The position numbers and the translations under genes were made by a program. This document shows, in pieces, positions 1-11,161 of a stretch of 64,000 nucleotides of DNA. The notes under the pieces are model-generated. The model saw only the letters and a list, made by a program, of their open reading frames with translations. It had not been told where the DNA came from and searched no databases. Numbering within the stretch: position 1 is the stretch's first letter; the number at the start of each line of letters is the position of its first letter. Source of the stretch: Paramacrobiotus metropolitanus (Eukaryota > Tardigrada > Eutardigrada > Parachela > Macrobiotidae); contig NW_026570370.1 in NCBI RefSeq assembly GCF_019649055.1, positions 207,162 through 271,161 of the forward strand, read 5' to 3'.

Positions 1-2
1 TA

Positions 3-1928
3 AGAAAAACTTACTGCGTCGAAGTAACGGAATTCCAGAAAAGAGGATTACCGCACGTTCATATAGCTCTGAAAGTAGAAAACGAGCCTAATCTACCCGA
101 CCAAATCGACAAACTTATCTGTGCAGAAATACCGGACCCATCGAACAAAGAGCTGTATCAAGCAGTTACCACACATATGGTACATCACCATAAACCGCAG
201 TGCTTTAAAACCGAATATCAAAAAGCGCATCAAATGTAAGTAGTGCATATAGTACGGTACATAATACGGTACGGTACATAGTACAATACATTGCTATTAT
301 TATAATACATTTTGTAAGTACAGTAATAATACAACTTCACAGAATAATAAATATTTTTCGTAACTACAGCTGCAAACATGGCTACCCGAAACCAATTACC
401 CCGGTGACATACCGAGATCACTGCGGTTACGTCCACGTCCGACAAAGAACGGATAACGATGCATATGTCGTTCCTTACAACCCTGAATTACTTCTTCTGT
501 TTAACTGCCACCTCAACGTCGAAATTTCAAGTTTCATAAGAATCGTCTCGTACTTAAACAAGTACTTTTATAAGGGACCTGATTACACAAAAGGAACTTT
601 CCAAATGCACGAAATTGAACAGTACATCAAAGCACGATATCTCTGCGCCACGGAAGCAATACACAGATTTTCGAGTACCCGCTTACCAGACGATTTCCTG
701 CAGTAACATCTTACGCAGTTCATCTACCAGGAAAAAAGTACATTATTTACCAGCGCGGTAATGAAAACTCAGCACGAAATTCTACCTCAGCACTGGAGCG
801 CTATTTCAGTCGTCCGCTTGCACCTGAATTTGACAACTGCACATACCTCAGTTATTATGAAATCTTTGTCACTTCCAAAACGAAACCTGCTGAATCTCGA
901 GAATACTGGATTGATCAAACTGAACAACCTTACACAAACTATGTTTGTCGAAGAACAAACCAGCATGTCACCCGAATGGACATCAAGCGGCCTACAGCCG
1001 GTGAACTGCACTACGTCCGGTTATTGTTACTTCACAAACCGGCCCGTTCGTTTGAAGAATTAAGAACAGTTCATGATGTCCAGTATCCATCGTTCTCATC
1101 AGCTGCACGTGCGCTAAACCTTACAGAAGAACAAAGCGAGCACATTCTATGCATGGAAGATACGGTGAAAGCATACCAAGATCCTTACGAATTACGAACG
1201 CTCTTCATCCTGCTAATTAACGAAGGCGCTCCTGCTCGACACCTGTACGACATGTTCAAAGAATTGATGTACAAGGGTTTCCATATATACGACCAACTCA
1301 ATACCGATCAGGCAGAACAACGGTTACTTCACGAGATAGCACTCCGACTGGACCACACCTCCAGAACTTTGACTGACTTCGGCTTGCCACCCGTTATTCA
1401 ACATTATTCGGCTCTCTTCAATAGTGCGCACTGCAAAACACTAGCTGACCAGCAAGAAAAAACTTTCAATGTCCAACAAATAATTATCTACAACACTATA
1501 TTGGATTATGCCAAAAAACGGAAACCTGGCCTATTTTACATTAACGGAAGTGCGGGCTGTGGGAAAAACAGATCTCGCGATACAGAATATCGGTACGACG
1601 GGTCTCGTCGCAAAAAGTGTACCAAATCCCAAGAATTTCTTTCACAATGAATATTCATAAAAGAAAACTCAGTTTTACCCGAAAGCAATTTCCTCTTCGA
1701 GTTTCCTACGCAAAAACCATAAACCGCGCTCAAGGATCTACCCTTCTTAAATGTGCGCTGGATCTGCGCAACGAGCCTTTTGCCCATGGTCAACTGTACG
1801 TGGCATTATCTAGAGTACAAACAAGTCTTGATTTGTTAATTTTAGTTACACCGGAAATGTTAATATCGCCAACGAAATTTGTAAACAACCTATCGCATAT
1901 GAAAAAGATGACCTCAAATACGCACTAG
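3..1928 (+). pseudogene. Helitron Rep/helicase, spliced, frameshifted and internally deleted
   Basis: Rep nicks and joins DNA during rolling-circle transposition; the fused Pif1-like helicase unwinds it. Exon 1 (3-235) holds the HUH motif in KRGLPHVHIAL. A GTAAGT donor at 236 and an acceptor ending at 369 remove a 134-bp intron in perfect phase, restoring CKHGYPKP, a known Helitron block. Exon 2 continues with VVPYNP and YIYKGPD-type motifs (HCGYVHVRQR, YFYKGPD). Near 697 one base seems lost; reading resumes in another frame (HLPGKKYIIYQ) and runs to the Walker A motif GSAGCGK at about 1545-1566. The helicase then jumps, within about 50 bp, to the C-terminal motifs QFPLRVSYAKTINRAQG and HGQLYVALSR (1683-1815), so several hundred residues holding motifs II-IV are missing. 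The N-terminus lies outside the window. Clearly non-functional, family assignment secure. Confidence 0.85.
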
Positions 1929-1953
1929 TTAAATTTGGCGTGGTCATCCGACT

Positions 1954-2520
1954 TAGAGATGGCAACGGCTGGCTTAACGGCTTATCGGCTGGCTGCGGCT
2001 GGCTAAAATAGCGAGCCGGCTCGGAAGAGTCGGCTCACCTACCTGAAGCCGGCTCAAACGGCTCGGCTTTGAACGCGAGCCAGCTAATGGCTCCAGCCAG
2101 CTTAGCCGATAGTTTTTAGCGCGGAAAAACTCGAGTCTTTTTTTTCAATAAAAGAAATGTTTACAATTTTTCTGTTCTTTTTTAAGCGAAAAACTGTTTT
2201 GATCAGTTTCTAATGGGAAAAGGGATCTTTAAAGCAAAAATTCAGCGGTTTTTTATAAGATTATCGAGTTTCAAGACTAAAACTCGGCTTTGAACGGTCC
2301 AAAAGAGCTAAAATTTTACCTGCTGACGCATTTTTCCCGACAATACGCAAGCCGTTAGCCGACATCGGCTTACGGCTGGCTCGCGGCTGGCTGAGACTCC
2401 GAGCCAGCTCAATCGGCTCGGCTGACATCGGCTGCGGCTGCAATTTTGGGTCGAGCCGGCTCAGCCGAAGCCGGCTTAGCCGTGGCTCAAACGGCTTCGG
2501 CTGAGCCGTTGCCATCTCTA
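1954..2520. mobile_element. hAT-type non-autonomous element (MITE) with perfect 8-bp target duplication
   Basis: The ends are inverted repeats TAGAGATGGCAACGGCT / AGCCGTTGCCATCTCTA. They are flanked on both sides by ATCCGACT (1946-1953 and 2521-2528), a perfect 8-bp target-site duplication. An 8-bp duplication plus a TAGAGATGG terminus fits the hAT superfamily. The interior has no coding potential and consists of GC-rich blocks of GGCTNNGGCT and their complements around an AT-rich centre, so single strands could fold extensively. It sits between the Helitron helicase remnant and the RPA-like gene. The perfect duplication suggests a fairly recent insertion. Confidence 0.88.
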
Positions 2521-2597
2521 ATCCGACTATCGTAAGACCGAACAAACATTGTTTGTCGAAGAAAATACATTCCATTTATTTCGTTTACATTGTGCAG

Positions 2598-3807
2598 GGA
2601 TCGAACGTTGGTTAAGAACCTCACCATTATTAAAACTCCGGAACAGATGAAATGCGCAATGCAATCGATACCAACTGGCTTTGTGTATCCCAGTACTCGA
2701 ACTTCCAGCCCTGATGGTCGCACTATCTCAGATGCGAATTTTTCCACTGTATCTCAACTTACTGCAGCCACTTACAAGTAATACTGATAATAATTAATAA
2801 ATTATTATTGGTAGCAATACCGCAACTGCCAAATATAGCTTTCGTAAATTTTCTTACCATGTCCTTCGTGCACTTTTATTTTCGCGCATTCGCAAACATT
2901 TTCAAAGCCGCTTTTCTCAAATCTATGCCCAATTGGTTTGGTTAGTTTTTATACATGTGCAAAGTGTTTTACTTAACATGTAACATTACTAAATAACTCC
3001 ATGTGATATCACGACTTTCTGCAGTTCAATCAAACTGGTTCTAATTTCCATCAAAAAGCCATACCGTGCGGCCAACGGTGCGAGTATCGTGTACACCGTT
3101 GCGGGTGACCGCACTGGCACAGTGAACGCTGCGATCTTCAATGAAACCATAACAGAACTCAGTATTAGCAGCTATCATCCAGGACAGGTACATGAACTTT
3201 TAAAAACCAAGAACTTTACTACAAACTTATTATTGATTTATTTAGTTTGTGGAATTTACGGACGTCACAGTGAAATCAGTTCATAAAAACTACCAGCGCT
3301 GGGCTACTTGCCCATACCAAATCAAATTCAGCTCAAATTCGAAAATTCGTCAGCTTGACCTCCATCCAGAACTACCGGAGTTGACTGACATATGCTCGTA
3401 CATCCAACGGCCGATTACAGGTATTTAAAATTATATATTTTTTAAGTTACGAAGTACTAACGGCTCGTATATTTCAGCGTTTTTAGCGCTGGTGGATTCT
3501 CTCAGACAGAATAAGGACGGATGCCTCGTTACTATAGTAGATAACGAAGTAGAAGAGCCGATCGAACTGCAAGTGCCCTTCCCAATGGTGAACAACCGAA
3601 CCATTTTCTCTAACTGAAATTGAAATTAAAATGTACTGGCACTCTGAATTTCAGGCTGAAATGTTTACCCTAGAATACGAGAAGCGAATTTGCGTATTTG
3701 CGGGAGTAGCATGCCGATCCGGAAAACAGTTGTGCATCAACCAGCAAACAGTTATATTTATCGATAACGGTATATGCAGACACCTATTATTTACCATTAC
3801 AAAATAA
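2598..3807 (+). CDS. Helitron-encoded RPA1-like single-strand DNA-binding protein, five exons
   Basis: Proposed exons are 2598-2777, 3025-3187, 3246-3420, 3478-3587 and 3655-3807. Every junction is GT-AG and every phase matches, giving about 260 codons with no internal stop. The product resembles OB-fold domains of replication protein A large subunit: VAGDRTGTVNAAIFNE matches the DBD-A core, and VKSVHKNYQRW with YQIKFSSNSKI matches the segment that follows it. A later OB-type strand set is IVDNEVEEPIELQV and RICVFAGVACRSGKQL. Helitrons of animals and plants often carry such a gene, thought to protect single strands during rolling-circle transposition. The start exon was not found: the first exon opens mid-codon, and the hAT element lies just upstream. 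The last exon is read to the first stop; a further exon is possible. Confidence 0.7.
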
Positions 3808-3858
3808 TTTGTACGGTTGCGGCTTCCGAAAGCATAAACGATATTCGCTCCGTTAACT

Positions 3859-4254
3859 ATGCGACACAAAATCCTGCATTATTTAGGATCGGTATTTAAT
3901 GAACTCATAGTTGATTTTTACAACTCATTCGACGAAGAGCGGCTGGATTACATACGAAGAAACCAGTTACGGTACATCAACGAACAGGATTTAAGTTTAT
4001 ATCATTTTTACGTTAACTTTTTAGGTTCCAAATCCACGGTCAAACTCGCGAATGACCTAATCAACAAACAGTACATCGACAAAATGCCCCTTGAATTACA
4101 TTGTACTCCATCAACTTCTAATGCACAATCTCCCACTCCTTCAAGTTCACGATCTATCGAGAGCACACAATCAGATCTAACCAAACCAAATCCGAAACGA
4201 CCGACCAAAGCACCGGCCAAACATCAAACCAAAAAAGCGAAGCGAAAACCTTAA
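3859..4254 (+). CDS. Hypothetical basic-tailed protein in Helitron 3' region
   Basis: An open frame of 131 codons from ATG. The first 80 residues have mixed composition (FNELIVDFYNSFDEERLDYI). The tail from about residue 85 is rich in Ser, Thr and Pro and ends in a run of Lys/Arg (APAKHQTKKAKRKP), as in a nuclear-localisation tail. I do not recognise a family. It lies 50 bp after the RPA-like gene on the same strand and could be a further exon of it or a separate Helitron protein; no clean splice junction was found. Codon-like composition is the only support. Confidence 0.35.
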   Translation: MRHKILHYLGSVFNELIVDFYNSFDEERLDYIRRNQLRYINEQDLSLYHFYVNFLGSKSTVKLANDLINKQYIDKMPLELHCTPSTSNAQSPTPSSSRSIESTQSDLTKPNPKRPTKAPAKHQTKKAKRKP

Positions 4255-4375
4255 ATTATTATTATTATCATATCATTATTATTATTATTATTATATTATC
4301 ATTATATTATACTATTACTATTATTCTTATTAGTATTATTATTATTATCATTTTTATTATTAAATTATTTTTACT
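4254..4375. repeat. Degenerate (TTA/ATT)n microsatellite
   Basis: Imperfect run of ATT/TTA triplets interrupted by ATC and ACT units. Confidence 0.85.
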
Positions 4376-4572
4376 CTCAACCACACGCTCATTTATGCCT
4401 CTCATTCCACACTGAGCTATTTCTATAATTTCTCAAGGTTCATCAATTTGTTCAATCAGTTCAATTAATCATCCGCTTCTGCCGTTGTTACGACGCATCT
4501 GGTTCCGATTACCCATTCTATACTGATTATTGAAAATAAAATACACGAAATCATAATTCAACCTAATGATCC

Positions 4573-4626
4573 AAGAAACCCCGGAGGCGGAAGCCGGAGG
4601 TGTTTCTTGTATATATATATTACTAG
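4573..4626 (+). other. Candidate Helitron 3' terminus: hairpin plus CTAG
   Basis: AAGAAACCCCGG (4573-4584) pairs with CCGGAGGTGTTTCTT (4594-4608) as a stem with a small bulge and loop GGCGGAAG-like centre. An AT-rich spacer follows and the stretch ends with CTAG at 4623-4626. A terminal hairpin shortly before CTRR is the Helitron signature. It lies on the coding strand downstream of all Helitron genes. Confidence 0.5.
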
Positions 4627-5379
4627 CCCGAAATAAACAGGAATATAAAGTCTGTCTTTGAATACAAAGGAATACAAAGTTTGTCTTTGGTAACTTGCTA
4701 CGGTATTGCTTTTTCAACATCTCACCAAAATGCTACTGTTTTTTGGGAATTTTATAGATGCATTTTAGTTTTATTTTCTCTGATGGAAAATCTTTCGTTT
4801 CACAGTAAATTTTATTTTGAATGAACCTGTTTTATACATCGATCCATCGACGGACGCTGAGTGAATTATGTATTATTATATACCACTGCCAAGTAGTAGG
4901 TCAACTCTAGTGCTTAATTTCATCTGCTTACTTTTACGCGTAACGCTTACCATTATGTACAATACAAGTATCGGTCGCGCTAGCGCGCGACCAGTTGTGT
5001 TCGAGGTATGGAAAAATCAAAGAAATACAAAATACACTTCGTACAGCAATAAAAATGATTTTGAGAAATATATATTTATATTTCAATTATGAAACCCCAG
5101 CGAGGCCAGCTACGAAAATATTTTAAACATGTGGAAATGCGGACAGTTTTACAAGCTTTCCAGTTAAATTCGACCAGTTTTATAAAAATTGAAAGCCTCC
5201 GTAATTTCTCTTATTGTTTGCCTTTTTCACGGTTCTTTTTCCCGTTTTTAATGTAACTTTATATTGCCGATTCTAACGAACTTAAAACCTGTATTTTTGG
5301 TACGACAGATAATATTTAAACGGTGATAAAATGGATGGAGTGAGATCATCTACGATGCCCATAAAACCGTCCAGTCGAT
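4627..5379. other. Non-coding stretch with a perfect GC hairpin
   Basis: No gene recognised. GGTCGCGC at 4973 pairs perfectly with GCGCGACC ending at 4992 around a TAGC loop. The rest is AT-rich unique-looking sequence. Confidence 0.5.
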
Positions 5380-6560
5380 AGTTCAGAATTAATGGAAACT
5401 TGTGCGAAACAATTAACGGTTGCCCAAGGTGACCTCGCAGGCTGCATGTAAGATTGTAAGATTTTCAGCCATTCAGTCAAGCTCTTCAGTAATTATTAAA
5501 ATAAAATAAATATATTGTTATATGAATACTGATTATCTGTGCCAGGACTTCGGCCCCTCTCCTTTGAGGCAAAGGATCTCGGCTCCTGCTTTACCAATTT
5601 TGCTACTTTAAATTGCATAAGAATGCTCTCAGCGCAGCGGTGGATCTAAGATGGTCAACCTTTTGCCAAAATCATTTGGCTGGGTCCAGTGGTCAGCCAT
5701 AAGCTTGTTACCATGGACGCGATAAGAAATGCACACTGTTATAACACAACTTGACCCAGAAGTGTAGAAATACCTGTGCTCCTACAGTCCTACTCAACAA
5801 TAAACACAATGCAAAGTAAAAATTCATGTTAAAATGGCAGTCATCAGCCCAAAATGCAACTTACGTACAGTATGTAGACAGTCCTATTAACTTATATACA
5901 GTCACTACAGCGTGTCAAAATAATTACTACGAAATGCACGTACGGGTTCCGCAGTATCATAACAGTTTGTAAGCAACCAAATTCAACACATCCTTGGAAT
6001 TACTTAATTCTTATAGTCATCAGCCAATATTCATCCGTGCTCGGCTTGTATTATATTAGATTTCGAGCTTAGTGAATACCCAAAGCTACCGCCAGTATTA
6101 CAGAGCAACGTACCTAGTTTAGTGAATGTCTAAGCTACCACCAGAATTACAGAGCCGCTACGTGAGTGAAGAGGTAAACGGGCTGCGGGCCGGCTTTTAG
6201 ATATTTAGAAATTACATATAAATTAGACAATTTAAACCGTGCGATATTGAGATACTCAGATTTCTAGATATTTTTAAAATTTTGAAACTCTGGAGGCTCA
6301 GAAAATTAGAGGTAACGGCCCCGGCTGAGCAAGATCTATTTAGAAATTCTGGAAATGTAAAAGCTCTGGAGCCGACTTTGGATAAATTTACAGTTATTTT
6401 GAGGTGTTCAAACGCATTTAAAAACATCTTAAAGTTTCAAGAATTTAAAAAAGCAAATTTAAAAGTTTGATGTAATTGACAATTTTAAATAACTATCGTT
6501 TAGGTTGCTAAGTTGCAAAACCTGTATTTGCTCATTCGAGACGTTTCCAGAATTTACTGG
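5380..6560 (+). repeat. Dispersed repeat family R1, copy A (with extra internal block)
   Basis: Aligns by eye with 8093-8720. Shared blocks include CAGAATTAATG, CTCGCAG.CTGCAT, CAGAGCCGCTACG, GCGGGCCGGCT, GAGGTAACGGCCCCG and CTAAGTTGC. Copy A has about 530 bp (roughly 5525-6050) that copy B lacks, so either an insertion in A or a deletion in B. Confidence 0.7.
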
Positions 6561-7900
6561 AAATTTCTATGAACTTTAACAGTCAACATACCAGGCGGGT
6601 GCCAAACAGGCAAAGGCTCTTTCTTAATTCTCTAAGAAATTTTCTTTTGCTTCTACTTCCCTTAAACTAGGATGTTTGATCCTAGCTTTTTTTGCTTGAT
6701 TTTTTATACCTAATATCGAAACCGATCAAAAGGACCGTTTTCGAAAAAACAGCTGGGTAAAATTTAGGCGGTTTTTGACCGTCTTTATCAAAACGACCAC
6801 AGTTGGCCAGAGCGAGCTCAGAAAAAATAATCAAGAATTCGTTTTGTAGAGCGAAATCTGCTCTACAAAACTGCACTCATCACATCAAATTAACAGGTCA
6901 CGCTAGGCTAAGCAGGCGTTTGAAATCAACGGGAAGTGAGACAAAGTTATCCCAATGATCCCCCCACACTGGCACACAGTCAACAGAAGCTACAACGAAC
7001 ATCATGGATTGCGCACTAATCGCTAATACGGGCTACATTCAGTGATATCGGTTCTTGAATTTTTTCCTGTCTTTTTTCTGTCTATCTAGGTCGACCTATT
7101 TGAATTTTTACAAAAGTAATTGTGAAAGTAGTCAAAATCTATGATGGGTGGAAAATTGGCTTGATCTTGAGCACTGTCGAAGTGTGTTTTCATGGATGTT
7201 GTGATTGTTGTCATTGTTGTGTGGACTGTTTTGTTGGTAGAGTGGAGTCAACATGAACGTTCTCCAGACAGACATGGCTTACTAACTTTAAACTTTCGTT
7301 AACGTTTAGTGAATTATAACAAAAGTGGTGTTGTGTTTTATGAAGATTTGTCAATGGAGGAAAATAGCAGTAGATTCGTATGGAAGGAGTTTCGGTGGGA
7401 GACCCACAGTGGTGATTAACAGCTGAAACAGGCTAAGTGCTACCAGTCTAATTTCTTGGCGTTGCTGTTTGGAGCAACTGACGGGTCGACCCAGGTTAGA
7501 GTTGGATTTTTTGGCATTCTTTCTTTTTTACATTTTATTCTATTAAAAGCAAGAATCCCACTATTCGTTTTAATTTTTGATTCTCAACTCTTAACCATTC
7601 AGTAAGTGTGGTTAAAATTTAACCGCAGGCCAGGGAAATTCTGTTTATATGGTCGGGACTCATTTTGTACCTAGGGGAAAGTGCGCTGTGGTTTAGCTGT
7701 CTGGTTTAGAATACAGGACAGCCTGCCCCGGTTAGAAACAGCGGCTCCGCCTATTGCCTATTTTTACCCGCTTGGTGTCGGGATGGACAATTTTGCTTGG
7801 TGATTTAACCGTTAAACGCTAAGTACTGAAAGCTTAAAACGGTTTTTGAAAACGTTCCGGAAACCAAAATTTTTTTCCAAGCAGCAGGTAGGAAGCTTTA
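6561..7900. other. Non-coding stretch, no feature seen
   Basis: No open frame resembling a known protein and no clear repeat structure on either strand. Long T- and A-rich patches. Confidence 0.5.
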
Positions 7901-7920
7901 GGAGATGCTGGATTAACTGG

Positions 7921-8075
7921 ATGTTGCGCGCACAAACGGTTTTCAGGCTAGTTTATACAAATCGTCTGGCTACAGAATGTCATAAAGCGAAACAAAAAAG
8001 TGTTTGGGATTGCGCGAAAGTGAAAGTTTCCGTGTATGTACACGAATTTGGTACCATGTACCGGGCCACTTTCCT
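7921..8075 (+). repeat. Dispersed repeat family R2, copy 1
   Basis: R2 core: TTGCGCGCRCAAACGGTTTTC, then a variable middle with AGTGTTTGGG-type words, then GTACCRGGCC and TTTCCTT. Other copies lie at 14.8-15.1 and 27.9-29.2 kb. It leads directly into R1 copy B. An open frame across it (7846-8124) is the repeat itself and has no support as a gene. Confidence 0.7.
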
Positions 8076-8092
8076 TGAGCCGATATTTCGGC

Positions 8093-8720
8093 GCAGAATT
8101 AATGAAACTTGTGGGAAACAATAAACAGTTGCTAAAATAACCTCGCAGACTGCATCTTTAGCTACTAATTGCAAGATTTTCAGTCATTCAGCCAACTGTT
8201 CAGTATTTAATAAAATAAATTAAATAATAAATACATATTAAATTATTAGATTTAGAGGTTAGTGAATAGTAATACCTGAGCTGCCATCAGTATTACAAAG
8301 TAACGTAGGTTAGTAAATGCCTAAGCTACCACCAGTACCACAGAGCCGCTACGTTATTGAATTCAGTAAATGGGCCGCGGGCCGGCTCTTAGATATTTAG
8401 GAATTAGATACTCGTATAAATTAGACACTTTAGAAAGTGAGATATTGAGGTACTCAGATTTCTAGATAATTTAAAATTTAGAAACTCTGGAGGCTAAAAA
8501 TATTTAGAGGTAACGGCCCCGCTGCGCGGGGCCGAGTCGAAATATTTAGAAATTCTGGAAAAGTAAAAGCTTTAAAGCCGACTTTGGAAGAATTTATAGT
8601 TATGTTGAGGTAATCAAACGGATTTAAGAACGTGTTAAAGGTTTCAAGAATTATAAAAAAATAAAATTATGTTTGATGTATTTGGCAATTTTAAATAACT
8701 ATTGTTTAGTTTGCTAAGTT
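8093..8720 (+). repeat. Dispersed repeat family R1, copy B
   Basis: Counterpart of 5380-6560. It contains a perfect hairpin at 8514-8532, GGCCCCGC-TGC-GCGGGGCC. The equivalent place in copy A (about 6318) reads GGCCCCGGCTGAGC and lacks the second arm. Confidence 0.7.
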
Positions 8721-8780
8721 GCGAACTCTCTAGAAGCTAACAGCATTTAAGTACTACAACTTACGTAGTACCACATTTTT

Positions 8781-9140
8781 AAGTACTAACAACCCTAAAG
8801 TACTACAACTTTTAAAAATTTTCTTTAGACCTTCTTCAAAACTTAAGATTTTTTTGAAGATAAAGGTAGGAACGTTTGTGCGATGTTCTATTTTATAAAA
8901 TTAACAACTTATTGAAAAAATCAGTGTTGATTTAGGAGATAATTTCCAAAACTAGCAACCGTTAAGTACTGACAACCCTTAAGTACTACAACTTTTAAAA
9001 ATTTTTTTAAACCTTCTCCAAAACTTAAAATTTTTTTAAAGATAAAGGTAGGAACGCTTGTGCGATGCTATATTTTATAAAATTGTCAACTTACTGAAAA
9101 AATCGATCTTGATTTAAAAGATAGTTTCCAAAAAATAAGG
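8781..9140 (+). repeat. Tandem duplication, two copies of about 178 bp
   Basis: Copy 1 (about 8781-8959) and copy 2 (about 8960-9140) share, in the same order, AAGTACTACAACTTTTAAAAAT, ACCTTCT.CAAAACTTAA, GATAAAGGTAGGAACG.TTGTGCGATG and TATTTTATAAAATT. Divergence is scattered substitutions and small indels. Confidence 0.8.
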
Positions 9141-9210
9141 ACGTAAGGATATATGAATCTATTGATATGTACATATTTACATGCCATACGTATATGTATG
9201 GCAAATACCT

Positions 9211-9485
9211 ATAATGGTAACATACATGCCATACGTACAGATATATAGGGGGGAAAACCATGTCAGTCGCACCAATTCACGGCACTGCTGCCGTCTCCCG
9301 GCTGGAGTGTGACGTTACGGCAGTACATGCGGCTAAATCAGGCGGGTACATAAGCACCATGCTTAGCCACAACATAAAACTCCAGCCGTCTGACGACAGC
9401 AGTACAGGGGAATGGTTCGGCTAGACTGCTTTTTCCCCTATATATATATGGCCATACGTGCATATTTATAATGGTAGCATACATG
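9211..9485. repeat. Imperfect palindrome flanked by 18-bp direct repeats
   Basis: The arms run from ATATATAGGGGGGAAAA on the left to TTTTTCCCCTATATAT on the right, and continue inward with CACTGCTGCCGTC.....GGCTGGAGT opposite ACTCCAGCC....GACGACAGCAGT. ATAATGGTARCATACATG occurs directly repeated at 9211-9228 and 9468-9485 with one mismatch. This may be a foldback transposon; no standard target duplication was found. Confidence 0.55.
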
Positions 9486-10059
9486 GTACGTATTGGTAGT
9501 AGCACAGCTTTAATTTCTTCGTTCAAAAACCTTATTCATGTGTGCTGGAACTACTGGCCGACAGATAGATATGCACAGGAAGTGGAATACTCCAGATGGT
9601 TAGCAACCTACTTAGTCTGTCTGAAACGCATTAGAAAAAATTGACCGATAATTGTGCGCTGGTGATTCTTCTGTTGTTTATGGACATAAGAAGGAGGAAG
9701 ATGAGTGTGAAGCTGGTTAGGACCTATCCCAGACGCACTACATCTGTGGCGCGCTCCTATTGATCGACCAACGTAATTACCCATCAAGTTAATATTATGC
9801 GCTGAATGAGTAAAGATGGTCGGACAGACTGTACCCAGGTACACCTAAAGGTCCACACGTGATGATTCAACACAAGGTGAGTGCACAATTTCTATTTTCA
9901 GGCAAATATTTGCTATCGGCGAGAACATTAGAGTACCAGGGTAATTCTCGCTGGTGCCATTATAATTCTCGTACCATTATAAGCAGTTATTTTTATTAAT
10001 CATTCACAAAAGCTATCAATTAAACAAATGAAAAACAGAAGCATCACACAGCATCAACA
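9486..10059. other. Non-coding stretch, no feature seen
   Basis: Only short frames without recognisable homology; no repeat structure seen. Confidence 0.5.
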
Positions 10060-10590
10060 GACAGCAGAAACAGGTGCCCGAATCACTGAGAACATTTGAT
10101 CTAAATTAGCCGAAGCTGGTGCCGTTCCCAGGACGGATGCGGCGTTTCCACGCTGGATTTCGATGTTGAACCTCTGGCGCAGATACTCAGTTGCACGTAT
10201 CTCGCCTGTTTCCTGCCATATCATCTTGCCCAGTTCACTGATCAGCCGAGAGGCTTCCGATCCGAGTGGTCCTACTGTCTCCACGCCCACTGCACGGAAC
10301 AGGTAGTCCTGGGCGATGTTCTGGTACTTCGCGGTTTTCTTCCGTTCGGCCTGTGCCGCTGCTGCGCCAGCTTGGGTGGATGTTGCTGCAATATGGGAGA
10401 GGGCCATCGTGCACACACAAGTCACATCCCATGTCAACATTTTGCCTCGTTCCCATGGCACTAAGGTGACACCGTCAGGGCGCAGGCCGTTGGTCGGTGA
10501 AATTCCCAAGGGCTCAAGTTCAGTCTCAATGGTGGCTGAGGCGAAGGCTCGTTTAAGCGTGGCGTTTAAGCTGCTATGTCTAGACGTTGT
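10060..10590 (-). pseudogene. LINE retrotransposon C-terminal domain fragment, RPD..WDVT type
   Basis: A continuous frame reads RHSSLNATLKRAF, then GLRPDGVTLVPWERG, LTWDVTCV, an Ala/Gln-rich helix with KYQNIAQDYLF, VETVGPLG and ends near RFNIEIQRGNAASVL. I know this order from the tails of invertebrate non-LTR retrotransposons; the RPD...D motif resembles a PD-(D/E)XK restriction-like endonuclease, though I cannot confirm catalysis. Only the tail is present: no reverse transcriptase was found next to it, as expected of a truncated or decayed LINE. A second, more decayed copy lies at 50720-51300 on the same strand. Confidence 0.65.
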
Positions 10591-11161
10591 AGTACCATTG
10601 TAGTTCTCGCTGCGCTAAGGGCGCTCGAGGACATTAATTGCTAGTGTGATTGTAACTCGCACCTATTTATTAGGCATTCGCTACAGGGATTTCCACAAAG
10701 CTGCTCAAAACAATGGTTGCGTAGGTTGGTGATGATCCGAAAAAGAGGGACGTACTCACGTACATTTGATTAAATATGGATGCACTCGTACGAGTATACA
10801 TATTAAAAGTTCGAAGCTTCCATTAATAGCAACCATACCGAGCTTGCCCGAAACACCGCCAGATTTTAGAAGGAGCATTCAGGGCATTGCAGGCTGATGC
10901 GTAAACAGTAATTTAACCTACCAACGGCGATCGACAATGACTGGTATCTGAGTTGCTAAAAAAGATGAGCATCGTCCAGTGGAATAAGAGCTGCATACGG
11001 ATGCGATAATTAGAGGCATTCCAGAGATGTGACGTAAACGGGTCTTGTTTCATAGGCATACACAATTAACCCACTTCGAATATCCGTGATACCCATGCAT
11101 CTTCCCTTGTACCGATCTTAGCGAGCGTGATATATCCTTGTGTTTTCTTCCATCAACTGCC
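10591..11161. other. Intergenic stretch upstream of first GPCR
   Basis: No coding or repeat feature recognised. Confidence 0.45.

Larger units (their letters stand above)
1..4626 (+). mobile_element. Helitron rolling-circle transposon, decayed, left end outside window
   Basis: The stretch carries the parts of an animal Helitron in order: a Rep domain with an HUH motif, a Pif1-type helicase, a separate RPA-like single-strand-binding gene, and a possible 3' terminus at 4573-4626 with a GC-rich hairpin followed by CTAG. The 5' end lies before base 1. The helicase is broken (internal deletion and frameshift), so the copy is not autonomous. A hAT-type element is inserted at 1954-2520. The base after CTAG is C and not the T expected of an A/T target site, so the exact 3' border is uncertain. 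Confidence 0.75.

Noticed and set aside
7846-8124. 92-codon open frame
   Set aside because: It lies within dispersed repeat R2/R1; other copies do not keep the frame.
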